In this document: piece after piece, positions 37,136 to 46,879 of the stretch | Numbering within the stretch: the stretch's first letter is position 1 | Layout: every line of letters starts with the position of its first letter | Assembly: GCF_003177035.1 (NCBI RefSeq) | Contig: NZ_CP029488.1 | Location: forward strand, 3,292,501 to 3,356,500 | Origin: Salinisphaera sp. LB1 | GTDB taxonomy: Bacteria > Pseudomonadota > Gammaproteobacteria > Nevskiales > Salinisphaeraceae | Length of the DNA stretch: 64,000 nt | Direction of reading: 5' to 3' | Program-made: the position numbers and the translations under genes | The notes under the pieces: model-generated | Database searches by the model: none | The model's input: only the letters and a program-made list of their open reading frames with translations | What the model was told of the DNA's origin: nothing

Positions 37136-38097
37136 TTCTCAAGCGACCCACATTGTGGATCATTCTGCTGATCGCGGCGGCATTTGCGTTGATCCCCGCG
37201 GTGACCGGCGACATCGCCCTGCGCGAAAGCCTGCTGCTGGGGGCGGTGTATATCATCCTCGCGTCGAATCTGAATCTGATGATCGGCTACACCGCCTACG
37301 TCAATTTCGGCAATATCGCGTTCTTCGGCCTCGGCGGCTACATCGGTTTGTATGTGGTCAACACGCTGCATTGGTCGCTGTGGCCGGCGTGCCTGATCGC
37401 GGGTTGCGTGGTGAGCCTGCTGGCGCTGGTCCTGGGCAGCGGCATTCTGCGGCTGCGCGGCGCCTATTTCGCACTGGCCACGATCGGCGTCAACGAGGCG
37501 GTCAAGGCGTTCGTCACCAATTTTCAGCCGTTCGGGGGCGCCAGCGGAATGTATCTGTCGTTTTCGAGCTTCAACGCGTTGGGTGGAGCCCGGCACGCGC
37601 TGTGGCTGGCCTATTTCGCCATGATTGCGCTCATGGCGCTGTCCATGATCCTGAGTCTGGTGATCAAGCGTTCGCGCTTCGGGCTGGGCCTGTTCGCCAT
37701 TCGCGAGGATGAGGACGCAGCACAGGTTCTGGGTGTGAAAGCGCCACTGTACAAAAGCCTGACCTACGCCGCCTCCGCCTTCATTCCTGCCATGGCCGGC
37801 ACGATCTATTTCTTCAAGAACGGGGTGATTCTGCCCGAGCAGGCGTTCGACTTGACGCTGTCGATCGAGGCCATCGTGATGCTGATGCTCGGCGGCCAGG
37901 GCACGGTCCTCGGCGTGGCGTTGGGCGCCTTCGCCTACGAGCAGTTCCGCGGCTATCTGCTGGTGTCGTCGACTTTTTCGCAGTTCCAGCTGGTGGTGGC
38001 CGGCATCCTGTTGCTGTTGATCGTGCTGTTCCTGCCGGAAGGCTTCATGGGCTGGGTCTATCGCCGCGTGCCCCGGCTACGCAAGGTGATTGAATGA
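37132..38097 (+). CDS. LivM-type ABC permease
   Basis: 321 residues, about 9 membrane segments. LNLMIGYTAYVNFGNIAFFGLGGY is the typical LivM entry (usually GYAGQLSLG), and FGLGLFAIREDEDAAQVLGV is the coupling loop to the ATPases. It overlaps livH and livG by four bases on each side. It forms the membrane channel with the LivH-type protein. Confidence 0.9.
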   Translation: MILKRPTLWIILLIAAAFALIPAVTGDIALRESLLLGAVYIILASNLNLMIGYTAYVNFGNIAFFGLGGYIGLYVVNTLHWSLWPACLIAGCVVSLLALVLGSGILRLRGAYFALATIGVNEAVKAFVTNFQPFGGASGMYLSFSSFNALGGARHALWLAYFAMIALMALSMILSLVIKRSRFGLGLFAIREDEDAAQVLGVKAPLYKSLTYAASAFIPAMAGTIYFFKNGVILPEQAFDLTLSIEAIVMLMLGGQGTVLGVALGAFAYEQFRGYLLVSSTFSQFQLVVAGILLLLIVLFLPEGFMGWVYRRVPRLRKVIE

Positions 38098-38849
38098 GCG
38101 CGATACTGGAAGTCAGCGGACTCAGCAAACGCTTTGGCGGCGTTCAGGCGGTCAACGGTGTCGATTTCGAGATCGCCGAAGGTGAAATATTCGGCCTGAT
38201 CGGCCCGAACGGCGCCGGCAAGACGACGCTGTTCAACCTGATCAACGGCGTGATTCCGCCGGACACCGGCGAGGTGGTGTTCAAGGGCGAGACGATCACG
38301 GGTATGGCGCCGTATAACGTGGTTCGCAAAGGGCTCGCTCGCACGCATCAGATTGTGAAACCGCTCAACGATATGACGGTGCTGGATAACGTCACCGTCG
38401 GCGCCTGTTTCGGAGCCGAGCATCTGCCGCTGAAGGCGGCGGCCAAGGCGGCCCGTGAAAGTATCGAAACCGTGGGGTTGGCCGATCGTGCCGAAATGCT
38501 GGCAGGGCATCTGAACATCGCCAGCAAGAAACGGCTCGAAATCGCGCGCGCTCTGGCCGGGCGGCCGCAGTTGTTGCTGCTCGATGAAACCCTGGCGGGC
38601 CTGAATCCGACCGAGGTGGAACACATGATCGGCGTCATCCGGCGCATCCGCGAGGAGCGCGGTATCTCGATCCTGATGATCGAACATCTCATGCAGGTGA
38701 TCATGCAATTGTCGGATCGGATCATGGTATTGAACTTCGGCGAGAAACTGGCGGAGGGCCAGCCGGAGGAAATCGCCCACGACAAGATTGTCATCGAGGC
38801 CTATCTCGGCGATGCCGACCTGGCCAACCGCCTGATGGAGGAGTCGTGA
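38094..38849 (+). CDS. LivG-type ABC ATPase (variant signature)
   Basis: 251 residues. Walker A is GPNGAGKTT. The usual signature LSxGQ is replaced by IASKKRLEIARAL, and Walker B ends LLLLDETLAGLNP, with T where most have P. These changes mark a known LivG subfamily (ASKKRLE and DE-x-AGL forms) often tied to non-amino-acid substrates, so I read them as subtype features and not as damage. It overlaps its neighbours by four bases. Confidence 0.88.
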   Translation: MSAILEVSGLSKRFGGVQAVNGVDFEIAEGEIFGLIGPNGAGKTTLFNLINGVIPPDTGEVVFKGETITGMAPYNVVRKGLARTHQIVKPLNDMTVLDNVTVGACFGAEHLPLKAAAKAARESIETVGLADRAEMLAGHLNIASKKRLEIARALAGRPQLLLLDETLAGLNPTEVEHMIGVIRRIREERGISILMIEHLMQVIMQLSDRIMVLNFGEKLAEGQPEEIAHDKIVIEAYLGDADLANRLMEES

Positions 38850-39562
38850 GCGAAGCCCTATTGCAACTCGAGGATGTGGAATCCGGTTACGGCGAGCTCC
38901 AGGTGCTCTGGGGCGTGAGCCTGCAGGTGCAGCCGCATGGCATGACCACATTGGTCGGTGCCAACGGTGCCGGCAAGACAACATTGCTGCGCGCGGCCAC
39001 CGGCAGTATCAGCGCCTGGCGCGGCCGGGTGCGTTTCGACGGTGAGGACGTGACGCGTTTGTCGGCGCACGACAAGGCCAGCCGTGGGCTGATTCTGGTG
39101 CCCGAAGGCCGGCAATTGTTCAATGACATGACGGTCGAGGAAAACCTCGAACTCGGCGCCTACGCCAAGCGCGCGCGGCAGAAATTCTCGGCCAGCCTCG
39201 AGCGCGTGTATAACTATTTCCCGCGCCTGAAGGAGCGCCGAGACCAGAAGGCCGGCACGTTCTCCGGCGGCGAGCAGCAGATGCTGGCGGTCGCCCGGGG
39301 CCTGATGGCCGATCCCAAGGTGCTCATCATCGATGAACTGTCGCTCGGGCTGTCGCCGTTGCTCACGCAGCAACTGTTCGGGACCCTGCGCGAGCTGAAG
39401 TCCGAGGGACTGACCATTCTTCTGGTCGAACAGAACCTGCACCTTGCACTGGCGCTGTCCGATTATGCCTATGTACTGGCCGAGGGCCGGCTGCATAGTC
39501 AGGGCCCGTCGCGCGAAGTCGCCCGAGATCCGGAGGTTCGCAAGGCCTATATGGGCGTGTGA
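38846..39562 (+). CDS. LivF-type ABC ATPase
   Basis: 238 residues from a GTG overlapping the livG stop (GTGA). Walker A is GANGAGKTT, the signature FSGGEQQMLAVARGL and Walker B VLIIDELSLGLSP. It pairs with the LivG-type ATPase to energise the importer. It is the last clear gene of the operon; the enoyl-CoA hydratase follows after 274 bases with no obvious terminator between. Confidence 0.9.
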   Translation: MSEALLQLEDVESGYGELQVLWGVSLQVQPHGMTTLVGANGAGKTTLLRAATGSISAWRGRVRFDGEDVTRLSAHDKASRGLILVPEGRQLFNDMTVEENLELGAYAKRARQKFSASLERVYNYFPRLKERRDQKAGTFSGGEQQMLAVARGLMADPKVLIIDELSLGLSPLLTQQLFGTLRELKSEGLTILLVEQNLHLALALSDYAYVLAEGRLHSQGPSREVARDPEVRKAYMGV

Positions 39563-39836
39563 TGCGTTGCCGGGTGCGACGAAATAGCCAGGCCTTGTGG
39601 ACAGACCTTGCGCTGCGTGAACGCGCCCGCGGTCCCCGCAATAACCGGCGCAACAACGCCTGCGGCCGGGCGGATATCACGAGCGCAGTGATGGCTCTGT
39701 GCCCGGGAGTTGGTAGGCTGGACTGTGTGGACGATGCCAACCCGAGTGGGGCCAGTGCGACGAGCCTGGAGTCGGGACGGTTCGGTTTTGCAGGGTTTGA
39801 TTTCGGCAGTTAACGGCCCGATTTGGAGATTCAGCC

Positions 39837-40658
39837 ATGCAGCGAGAACAACGCGCCGAGCAACACGACGACATACTCCTGGAAGCGTGTGACGACCGGG
39901 GGATTCTCCGGCTGACATTGAACGATGTCGCTCGCCGCAACGCGCTTTCCGAGGCCATGCTCGCCCGCCTGCGGGAGACGCTGGACCGGGCGGCGGCGCG
40001 CGAGTCGGTCCGCGTGATCGTGCTGGCGGCCCATGGCTCGGCCTTTTGTGCCGGGCACGACCTCAGGGAGATCACGGCCGCGCGGCAGGCACCGGATCGG
40101 GGCCGCGCCTACTTCGGTCAACTGATGGCCCGTTGCTCCGGTGTGATGCAGGCGATCGTAAACAACCCCAAGCCGGTCATCGCCGAGGTCACGGGTGTGG
40201 CCACCGCCGCCGGTTGTCAGTTGGTTGCCAGTTGTGATCTCGCGTACGCCGGCCCGCAGGCGCGTTTCGCCACCCCCGGTGTTCATATCGGCCTGTTCTG
40301 CTCCACGCCGATGGTTGCGCTGTCGAGAAATGTGGCGAACAAGCACGCGATGGAGATGCTGCTGACCGGCGATCTGATAACAGCCGAAAGGGCAGCCGAG
40401 ATCGGACTGGTCAATCGAGTCGTCCCGGCGGACGAGCTGACGTCTCATGTGGACGGCGTGGCGCGTCAAGTGGCCGCGAAATCGGGCCTGACCCTCGCGA
40501 CCGGCAAGAAGGCTTTCTATCGGCAGCGCGAGATGCCGCTGGCACAAGCATACGAATACGCCGCGGGTGTGATGGTCGAGAACATGCTCGCGCACGACGC
40601 CGAGGAGGGGATCAACGCCTTTCTGGACAAGCGCGCCCCGCAGTGGTCCAACCGTTAG
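39837..40658 (+). CDS. Enoyl-CoA hydratase/isomerase family protein
   Basis: 273 residues of the crotonase fold. The oxyanion-hole segments are HGSAFCAGHDLREI (about 60-75) and ATAAGCQLVASCDLAYA (about 120-137). The catalytic glutamates of classical hydratases are not both obvious, so a related reaction is possible (ECHDC3-like group). GGAG precedes the ATG by eight bases. It is followed after 23 bases by an acyl-CoA ligase, giving a two-gene acid-activation unit. Confidence 0.85.
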   Translation: MQREQRAEQHDDILLEACDDRGILRLTLNDVARRNALSEAMLARLRETLDRAAARESVRVIVLAAHGSAFCAGHDLREITAARQAPDRGRAYFGQLMARCSGVMQAIVNNPKPVIAEVTGVATAAGCQLVASCDLAYAGPQARFATPGVHIGLFCSTPMVALSRNVANKHAMEMLLTGDLITAERAAEIGLVNRVVPADELTSHVDGVARQVAAKSGLTLATGKKAFYRQREMPLAQAYEYAAGVMVENMLAHDAEEGINAFLDKRAPQWSNR

Positions 40659-40681
40659 CGCCTCGCCTCAGGAGCGATATC

Positions 40682-42322
40682 GTGACCCATCCGTTCAATG
40701 TCGATCTCGATCGGAACCCGGCCAATTTCCAGCCGCTGACACCGCTGACCTTCCTTGAGCGCGCGGCGAGCGTGATGCCCGATCGCCTTGCCATCATTCA
40801 TGGCGAATTGCGCTACACCTACCGCGAGTTTTATAGCCGCGCCCGACAGCTCGCCTCCGCATTGTCCGGAAAGGGCGTGGGCCGGGGCGATGCCGTTTCC
40901 GTGCTACTGCCGAACGTGCCCGCGATGCTCGAAGCCCACCACGGCGTGCCGATGTGCGGCGCCGTTTTGCATGCGATCAACACACGTCTGGATGCCAAAA
41001 CACTGGCTTTCCAGCTCGAGCATGCGGGTTCACGCGCCCTGATTGTCGACGGCGAGCTGTTGCCCCTGGCCCGGTCGGCGCTCGATCTTACGGTGGCGGT
41101 AACGCCGATGCTCATCGTCTACGACGATCCCGAGGCGCCCGGCGCGACAGAGAATACGTCTAACGGGCTCGACTACGAGTCGTTTCTTGCCACGGGCGAC
41201 GCGGACTACGAATGGCTCATGCCCGAAGACGAGTGGGACGCGATTTCGATCAGTTATACGTCCGGAACCACAGGCGATCCCAAGGGAGTGGTCTACCATC
41301 ACCGCGGTGCCTATCTGCTCGCCCAGGGCAACGCCCTGATCTCCAACATGCCGCGGTATCCGGTGTATTTGTGGACGCTGCCCATGTTCCACTGCAATGG
41401 ATGGTGCTTCCCGTGGACGATGTCGGTGGTCTTCGGCACGCACGTATGCCTGCGCCAGGTCCGCGCGGAACCCATATGGCGGGCGATCGCCGAACACGGG
41501 GTCACGCATATGTGCGGTGCGCCGGCCGTGATGTCCCTGTTGGTCGCATCGGCGCCGGAGCGGGCGCGCCCGGGCGACCGGACGGTGGAGTTCTTCACCG
41601 CCGCGGCGCCGCCGCCGGAGAAAGTGCTGGCCGAAATGGAGAGCGCTGGTTTCAACGTGACGCAGCTCTACGGTCTGACCGAAACCTATGGCCCGGCTGT
41701 GGTCAACGAGTGGAAGCCGGATTGGGATGCGCTCGATCCAAAGACGCGAGCCGCGCGAAAGGCCCGTCAGGGCGTGCGCTACCCGCCACTCGAAGGACTC
41801 GAGGTGATGGACCCGGAGACCATGGAAATCGTCCCGCGGGACGGCCAAACCGTCGGCGAAGTCATGTTTCGCGGCAACGCGGTCATGAAGGGCTACTTCC
41901 GTAATCCCGAGGCCAATCGAAAGGCGTTTTCCGGCGGCTGGTTCCACTCGGGCGATCTTGGTGTCGTGCACCCGGATGGCTATATCCAGCTCAAGGATCG
42001 GTCCAAGGACATCATCATCTCCGGCGGCGAAAACATCTCGTCAATCGAGATCGAGGAAGCCCTGTACAAGCATCCGGCGGTCGCGGTGGCCGCCGTCGTG
42101 GCAATGCATCACGACAAGTGGGGCGAGACGCCCTGCGCGTTCATTGAATTCGCCGCGGGGCAAACAGCCACCAGTGAGGAACTGGAACAACACTGTCGAA
42201 ATACATTGGCCTCGTACAAGATCCCGCGCCGCTTCATTTTCGAAGACGTGCCCCGAACCGCCACCGGCAAGATCCAGAAACACGAATTGCGCAAGCGCCT
42301 GACCGGCGACCCCGAGACATAA
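40682..42322 (+). CDS. Acyl-CoA synthetase (AMP-forming, AlkK/DmdB-like)
   Basis: 546 residues from a GTG at 40682 with AGGAG seven bases upstream. The ATP-binding loop is SYTSGTTGDPKGVVYHH, the second motif QLYGLTETYGP, and the catalytic lysine is in TGKIQKHELR. It activates a carboxylic acid to its CoA ester via acyl-AMP. The opening HPFNVDLDRNPANFQPLTPL is typical of medium/short-chain ligases related to AlkK and to methylmercaptopropionate-CoA ligase. The acid might be supplied by the Liv-type importer upstream. Confidence 0.88.
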   Translation: MTHPFNVDLDRNPANFQPLTPLTFLERAASVMPDRLAIIHGELRYTYREFYSRARQLASALSGKGVGRGDAVSVLLPNVPAMLEAHHGVPMCGAVLHAINTRLDAKTLAFQLEHAGSRALIVDGELLPLARSALDLTVAVTPMLIVYDDPEAPGATENTSNGLDYESFLATGDADYEWLMPEDEWDAISISYTSGTTGDPKGVVYHHRGAYLLAQGNALISNMPRYPVYLWTLPMFHCNGWCFPWTMSVVFGTHVCLRQVRAEPIWRAIAEHGVTHMCGAPAVMSLLVASAPERARPGDRTVEFFTAAAPPPEKVLAEMESAGFNVTQLYGLTETYGPAVVNEWKPDWDALDPKTRAARKARQGVRYPPLEGLEVMDPETMEIVPRDGQTVGEVMFRGNAVMKGYFRNPEANRKAFSGGWFHSGDLGVVHPDGYIQLKDRSKDIIISGGENISSIEIEEALYKHPAVAVAAVVAMHHDKWGETPCAFIEFAAGQTATSEELEQHCRNTLASYKIPRRFIFEDVPRTATGKIQKHELRKRLTGDPET

Positions 42323-42463
42323 ACCGCGCCACGGGCGTTGCTGCCGCGGCGGACATCGGCGCCAGCCGGTAAACATCCGGTGCTACGACGGAAGTTCGGC
42401 CGGGCATTACAAACGCATGCGCGCCGCGCGGCCGGCTTCCCGGGGCTCGCGGGCACGCGCGTG

Positions 42464-43615
42464 CTACCAAAAGCTATAGCGCTTATCCCCCGCCAACGCG
42501 ACGAGCGGGGCCCGGGCTACAACGCGCGGCCCCAGTTTCACGACCAGGTGCCCGATCGATTGCCCTTGCTTGACGGGCGCCGTGATCGAACCGGGCAACT
42601 TCACGCTCGCCTTCAACTGGGCGTATTGCCCGCGCGGTACCGTCACGTAAAGCGTCTTTCGCAGCCCCAGCGCGACCTTGTCCTGATCGCCGTGTTTGAC
42701 GGGCGCCTTGAATACGGACTGTCCCGCCGCGTACATCTTGTGCGTGGCGTAATTGTGGAAGCCATAGTCCAGCAGCGAGCCGGTCACCTGTGCCAGGTTG
42801 ATGTAGTTCGCCGCACTCGATGCCTTGGGCTTGTCTGCGCCCATCACCACACCGATCAGCCGCATGCCATGGCGCTTCGCCGAAGCCGCGAGGTTATAGC
42901 CCACCGCGCTCACATAGCCCGGCTTCAACCCATCGACACTCGGATCGCGCCACAACAGCTTGTTGTAGTTATTCTGATGAATGTTGTTCCAGGTGAATGA
43001 TTTCACGGCAAAAAAGCGCGCGTACTCTTTGGGGAACCGGCGAATGATCGCCCGCGACAACTTGGCCAGATCGAGCGCCGAGCTATGCAGGCCGGGGCGG
43101 GGCAGGCCGTTGGGATCGGTGTAATGCGTGTCGTGCAGGCCGAGCTGGCGGGCGTCGCGATTCATCCGCGCCACGAATGCCTGCTCGCTACCGCTGACAC
43201 CTTCCGCCAGCGTCATTGCCGCATCGTTGCCCGAGGGCACCAGCATGCCTTTCAGCAGATTGTCGACGCTCACGTGCGAGCCGACCTTGAGGAACATCCG
43301 CGAGCCGCCTTCATGCCAGGCCTTCTTGCTCACGCGGAACTTCGTGTCGAGCGTGATCCGCCCACGCTTGAGTGCCCGGAACACCACGAACGCGGTCATC
43401 AGCTTCGTCGTGCTCGCGGGTGCCAGCTCCTTATCCTTATTCTTCGCCGCCAGTATCCGGCCCGTTCGATAGTCCATCAGCACATAAGACTTGGCGCCCA
43501 GCGGCGCCATATGCGGCACGATCAGCGGCGGCGCGGACGGCGTGTCGGCCGCCTGCGCTGCCCCGGTGGCGACAAAGACAAGGAACAGGCACGAACAGAG
43601 AACTGACTTCCGCAT
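42464..43615 (-). CDS. dacC: D-alanyl-D-alanine carboxypeptidase (PBP5/6 type), KPG variant
   Basis: A 383-residue periplasmic enzyme that trims the terminal D-Ala of peptidoglycan stems. The signal peptide ends AAQA (about 22). The catalytic S68-TT-K71 (APASTTK) and S128-G-N130 (VPSGND) are intact. The third box is K231-P-G233 (DGLKPGYVS), where nearly all relatives have KTG. The C-terminal beta domain is present (PVKQGQSIGHLVVKLG), but no clear amphipathic membrane anchor is seen after it. The ATG at 43615 starts the signal peptide. dacA is an equally fair symbol. Confidence 0.87.
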   Translation of the reverse strand: MRKSVLCSCLFLVFVATGAAQAADTPSAPPLIVPHMAPLGAKSYVLMDYRTGRILAAKNKDKELAPASTTKLMTAFVVFRALKRGRITLDTKFRVSKKAWHEGGSRMFLKVGSHVSVDNLLKGMLVPSGNDAAMTLAEGVSGSEQAFVARMNRDARQLGLHDTHYTDPNGLPRPGLHSSALDLAKLSRAIIRRFPKEYARFFAVKSFTWNNIHQNNYNKLLWRDPSVDGLKPGYVSAVGYNLAASAKRHGMRLIGVVMGADKPKASSAANYINLAQVTGSLLDYGFHNYATHKMYAAGQSVFKAPVKHGDQDKVALGLRKTLYVTVPRGQYAQLKASVKLPGSITAPVKQGQSIGHLVVKLGPRVVARAPLVALAGDKRYSFW

Positions 43616-43947
43616 GAGGCGATATGACCTAAAAATGAAGGGGTTGAGGGGGGTGTGGATATTCGTCGGAGCCGGGGATTCTACATTCAGCTCATGGGAT
43701 GCGTACCCGAAAACGTGTTCGTCGTGAGTCAGAGGCATGGCGAACCGTTGAGATTCGATCTCCCCGGGCCGGCGTATCAGATGACGGGCGGGTAGGGCGC
43801 TAACCCTGGTGAGGTGACATGACGCAGGGGATTTTATCGGCGTCGGTGTTGTTGCACGTTACGCAGGACGGCCATCGAATCGGGTAATTCGACACTTGCC
43901 CTTCAGCTGCGGTTGGCGTTGACCAGCCCGTCCGAGCATTTTCGAGG
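43616..43947. other. Intergenic stretch
   Basis: Nothing coding is supported. The 12-mer TCGGGTAATTCG at 43880-43891 also occurs at 31094-31105 in a similar, weakly conserved setting. Confidence 0.3.
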
Positions 43948-44910
43948 TCAGCTAACGGCATGTTCCATCCTTGCCAACCATGTAAACACGTGCCCGACAC
44001 GCAGAACGATCACGAGCGCGAAGGTCAACAACAGCCGGACGAGTAGAAGTATCAGCAGCGATCCGCCCATTAGCGCGATGACCAACGTGTCTTCAATAAG
44101 GCTGTGGGAAAGGCTGAGAAAGGATAAAACAGAGGTGCGGTCGTATGCGCTCACATGGGCGCTTTTTGCTTCCTGAACCATCAGACCGGCACCGTAGCTC
44201 AGTCCAAGTGTCAGCCCGACAATCGTCATGTCAGATGCTTCAGAATGGCATCCGATAACGCGAAAAAAGGGGGTGAGCAGAAGAGCAATGGCGCGATCGA
44301 AACCCGTTCGACGGATCAGATCAAGGACCAGCGTCATCACCGCGATGACCACGTAGATCGTTGCCAGCGTCTTGAGTTGGGACTGTGTCCAGGCCGAGAG
44401 CGACTGGGCTTGTGCGCTATACAGCGCGGAAAATTCGGCCGTGACAGGCGTCTGCCACAGGCCTGACGTGGACAGGGCAAGCATGGTCAGGTAGCCGGAT
44501 AACAGGGCGGCGCCCCCCCTCAGCGTCATCGAATACCACACGGGCAGACCGCTCATTCTGGCGACCGCACATTCCACCGGTAAGGCATGCGCGAATAACA
44601 TCATCAACCCGAGTACGGAGACCTGGGCCGTCGTCCACGCATCCGGCGTAGCGATTTGGAGGAACACCACCACGCCAGCGAACAAGTTGGTGACCAGCGC
44701 GGTTGCCCAGACCACAGCGGCCTCGCCCGGCAAGCCGATAACGCCGAGTATCGGCGCCAACAGATCCGCGAACTCCTGCACCAGGCCCAGCTCTGAAGCG
44801 ATCTTGACAACGAGCATCGCCGGCACGACAACCCGAACGAGGAGCCAATAAGTCCCGCCCGTGCGGGCGACGAAATTACGGATGTAGAGCCAGAAGGATC
44901 GGTCATTCAT
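43948..44910 (-). CDS. Gate/nucleoside-recognition domain membrane protein
   Basis: 320 residues with about 8-9 membrane helices and two half-repeats (VTNLFAGVVVFLQ with MMLFAHALPVECA; LTLGLSYGAGLMVQEA with SLSHSLIEDTLVIALMGG). The S-H-S-x-x-E-D and paired histidine/glutamate features belong to the spore-maturation/nucleoside-recognition (Gate) family. Transport or signalling roles are proposed for relatives, and the substrate is unknown. It is divergent from an Lrp-type regulator 246 bases away, which may control it. Confidence 0.75.
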   Translation of the reverse strand: MNDRSFWLYIRNFVARTGGTYWLLVRVVVPAMLVVKIASELGLVQEFADLLAPILGVIGLPGEAAVVWATALVTNLFAGVVVFLQIATPDAWTTAQVSVLGLMMLFAHALPVECAVARMSGLPVWYSMTLRGGAALLSGYLTMLALSTSGLWQTPVTAEFSALYSAQAQSLSAWTQSQLKTLATIYVVIAVMTLVLDLIRRTGFDRAIALLLTPFFRVIGCHSEASDMTIVGLTLGLSYGAGLMVQEAKSAHVSAYDRTSVLSFLSLSHSLIEDTLVIALMGGSLLILLLVRLLLTFALVIVLRVGHVFTWLARMEHAVS

Positions 44911-45156
44911 GGTCGTTGCGGGCTGGGTAGGAAATCCGACGCACCGGCTGTGTCCGTGTTCTCGCAGAGCGCGGCGTCGCGCCGATGATCAAATGGGCAT
45001 GAAAGGAGGCAGCATCCCTGGCATTAATCCGAAACGAGTGGTTCGCCGCCACAGCTTCATAATGACGTGCGCCGATGAGGCCAGGTTGCGTAATCATCGG
45101 ATCTGGCGACCGATTTTTTTGTTTCGACGACTGTTTACGATGTAATTTTGCAACCT

Positions 45157-45636
45157 ATGGATGATAAGGACCGCCACTTGCTCGATCTGCTCCAGCAGGA
45201 TGCCCGGCAGCCGCTGGACCGCCTCGCCGACGCCGTATCGCTGTCTGTGCCTGCAGTGCAGCGCCGTATCAAAAAGCTTCGTGACACGCGGGTTATCAAA
45301 CGCGAGGTGGCCGAAGTCGATGCCGAAGCGCTCAATGTGTCTATGACGTTCATTATTTTCGTCGAGCTTGAGCGGGATCAGGGCGACCAGATTGATGCCT
45401 TTCGCCGCAAAGCCATGGCCGACGATCTTGTCCAGCAATGCTATTACGTGACCGGCGAGGGCGATTTTGTGTTGATCTCGGTAGCGCGCGATATGAACGA
45501 CTTCGAAGCCATGACCCGGCGACTGTTTTTAAACGACCCCAATATCCGTGGCTTTCGGACGTCGATTGCCATGGGTAAAAGCTTTCGGAGCCTCGCGGTA
45601 CCGGCCCGTTACCTGATCGGAGAGAACTGCGATTAG
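45157..45636 (+). CDS. Lrp/AsnC family transcriptional regulator
   Basis: 159 residues. An N-terminal helix-turn-helix (DRHLLDLLQQDARQPLDRLA, then SVPAVQRRIKKLRD) is followed by the RAM ligand/oligomer domain (about 65-150, YYVTGEGDFVLISVARD). The ATG at 45157 fits the family start; no clear ribosome-binding site is visible, and a TTG nine bases earlier is possible. The divergent Gate-domain gene is the likely target; amino acid transporters lie on the other side. Confidence 0.85.
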   Translation: MDDKDRHLLDLLQQDARQPLDRLADAVSLSVPAVQRRIKKLRDTRVIKREVAEVDAEALNVSMTFIIFVELERDQGDQIDAFRRKAMADDLVQQCYYVTGEGDFVLISVARDMNDFEAMTRRLFLNDPNIRGFRTSIAMGKSFRSLAVPARYLIGENCD

Positions 45637-45809
45637 CAAAGCTGACATCACGCGGAAAAGGATGCGTGGTGAGCGAGTTACCGTATGCCGGGTGGGCCGA
45701 ACAAAGAGGCGGCTGAGCCGGGCCGGGAAACCGTGGTCTGTCGTTGTTTTCACGTTAATCCCCGGCGACAAGCGCACGCTCGCCGAGCTCGATCAAGCGA
45801 ACGCGAGAG

Positions 45810-46004
45810 CTATTCGGTAACGACAATCGCAGCATAAGCCATGGCGCCGTGTCGGACGTGCAACACGGCCATTCTTCCCGCCTCCGCACGATAAAAGATC
45901 AAGCAGTCGCCATGGATGCATCGGCGTATCGTGCAACGCTCACAGCACGGCACGATAGGGAAGGCGGACGGCGTCTCCGCGAGGCGATGACATGTCGCAT
46001 GCAA
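45810..46004 (-). pseudogene. C-terminal part of a ParE/RelE-type toxin, probably a remnant
   Basis: 64 residues. CHRLAETPSAF, then GDCLIFYRAEAGRMAVLHVRH, match the second half of ParE toxins (CERLAEHPS; GSHxIFYR; VVRILH). The expected N-terminal half, with the first strand and the long helices, is not found in frame upstream, and no antitoxin gene is present. It is therefore likely a truncated, inactive copy in the gap before the glnQ-like gene. Confidence 0.45.
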
Positions 46005-46117
46005 CTGCCATACGGAGCTGACAGCAGTGTGGGAATGGCCAGTCTTGCTGCGTCAACGCGCGCGATGCGTGCCGGACCGTGAACCTGCGGACAAGGCATG
46101 GCCGCACGCGGCGCAAA

Positions 46118-46879
46118 TCAATGGTGCAGCACGCGGGCGAGGAACGACTGAGTGCGTTCGCTCTGCGGATCTGAAAAGAGCTGCTCGGGGGTACCTTCCT
46201 CCACGATGGCGCCGTGGTCCATATAAATCACCCGTTCGGAGACCTCACGTGCGAATCCCATTTCGTGGGTAACCACGATCATGGTCATGCCGCTCTTGGC
46301 CAGTTCGCGCATCACATCGAGCACTTCGCCGACCATTTCCGGGTCCAGCGCCGACGTGGGTTCGTCGAATAGCATGACGTTGGGATGCATTGCCAGGGAA
46401 CGCGCGATCGCCAGTCGCTGCTGCTGCCCGCCGGAGAGCTGGCCGGGATATTTTCCCGCCTGATCCTGAATACCCACGCGCTCAAGTAACTCCATGGCTT
46501 CCTGGCGCGCCTCCTGCTGCCCGCGGCCGCGCACCTTGATCGGCGCCAGGGTGATGTTGTCGATGCAGCTCATGTGCGGGAACAGATTGAACTGCTGAAA
46601 CACCATGCCCGCATCGCGCCGCACCGTGCGGATCGATTGCTGGCCACCCGACCCCATCTTGCGGTCGGGCAGGAGTTCGATGCCATCGACCACGATGCGG
46701 CCGGCCTCGAAAGCCTCGAGCGCATTCACGCAGCGAATCAATGTCGATTTGCCCGAACCGCTGGCACCGATGACCACGACCACTTCGCCCTTGCTGACCG
46801 TCATGTTGACGTCGCGGAGCACATGTAGATCGCCGAAATGCTTGTGGACGTTCTCGATCTGGACGATGGGCTCGGCCAT
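46118..46879 (-). CDS. Polar amino acid ABC transporter ATPase (GlnQ type)
   Basis: 253 residues. Walker [10 protein letters not shown] (38-46), signature LSGGQQQ (148-154) and Walker [14 protein letters not shown] (about 168-180) are intact. The pattern is that of GlnQ/HisP importers. It is divergent from the permease gene at 47143 across a 263-base gap, an unusual arrangement since these genes are normally one operon. It is assumed to serve that permease and the binding protein at 47883. Confidence 0.9.
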   Translation of the reverse strand: MAEPIVQIENVHKHFGDLHVLRDVNMTVSKGEVVVVIGASGSGKSTLIRCVNALEAFEAGRIVVDGIELLPDRKMGSGGQQSIRTVRRDAGMVFQQFNLFPHMSCIDNITLAPIKVRGRGQQEARQEAMELLERVGIQDQAGKYPGQLSGGQQQRLAIARSLAMHPNVMLFDEPTSALDPEMVGEVLDVMRELAKSGMTMIVVTHEMGFAREVSERVIYMDHGAIVEEGTPEQLFSDPQSERTQSFLARVLHH

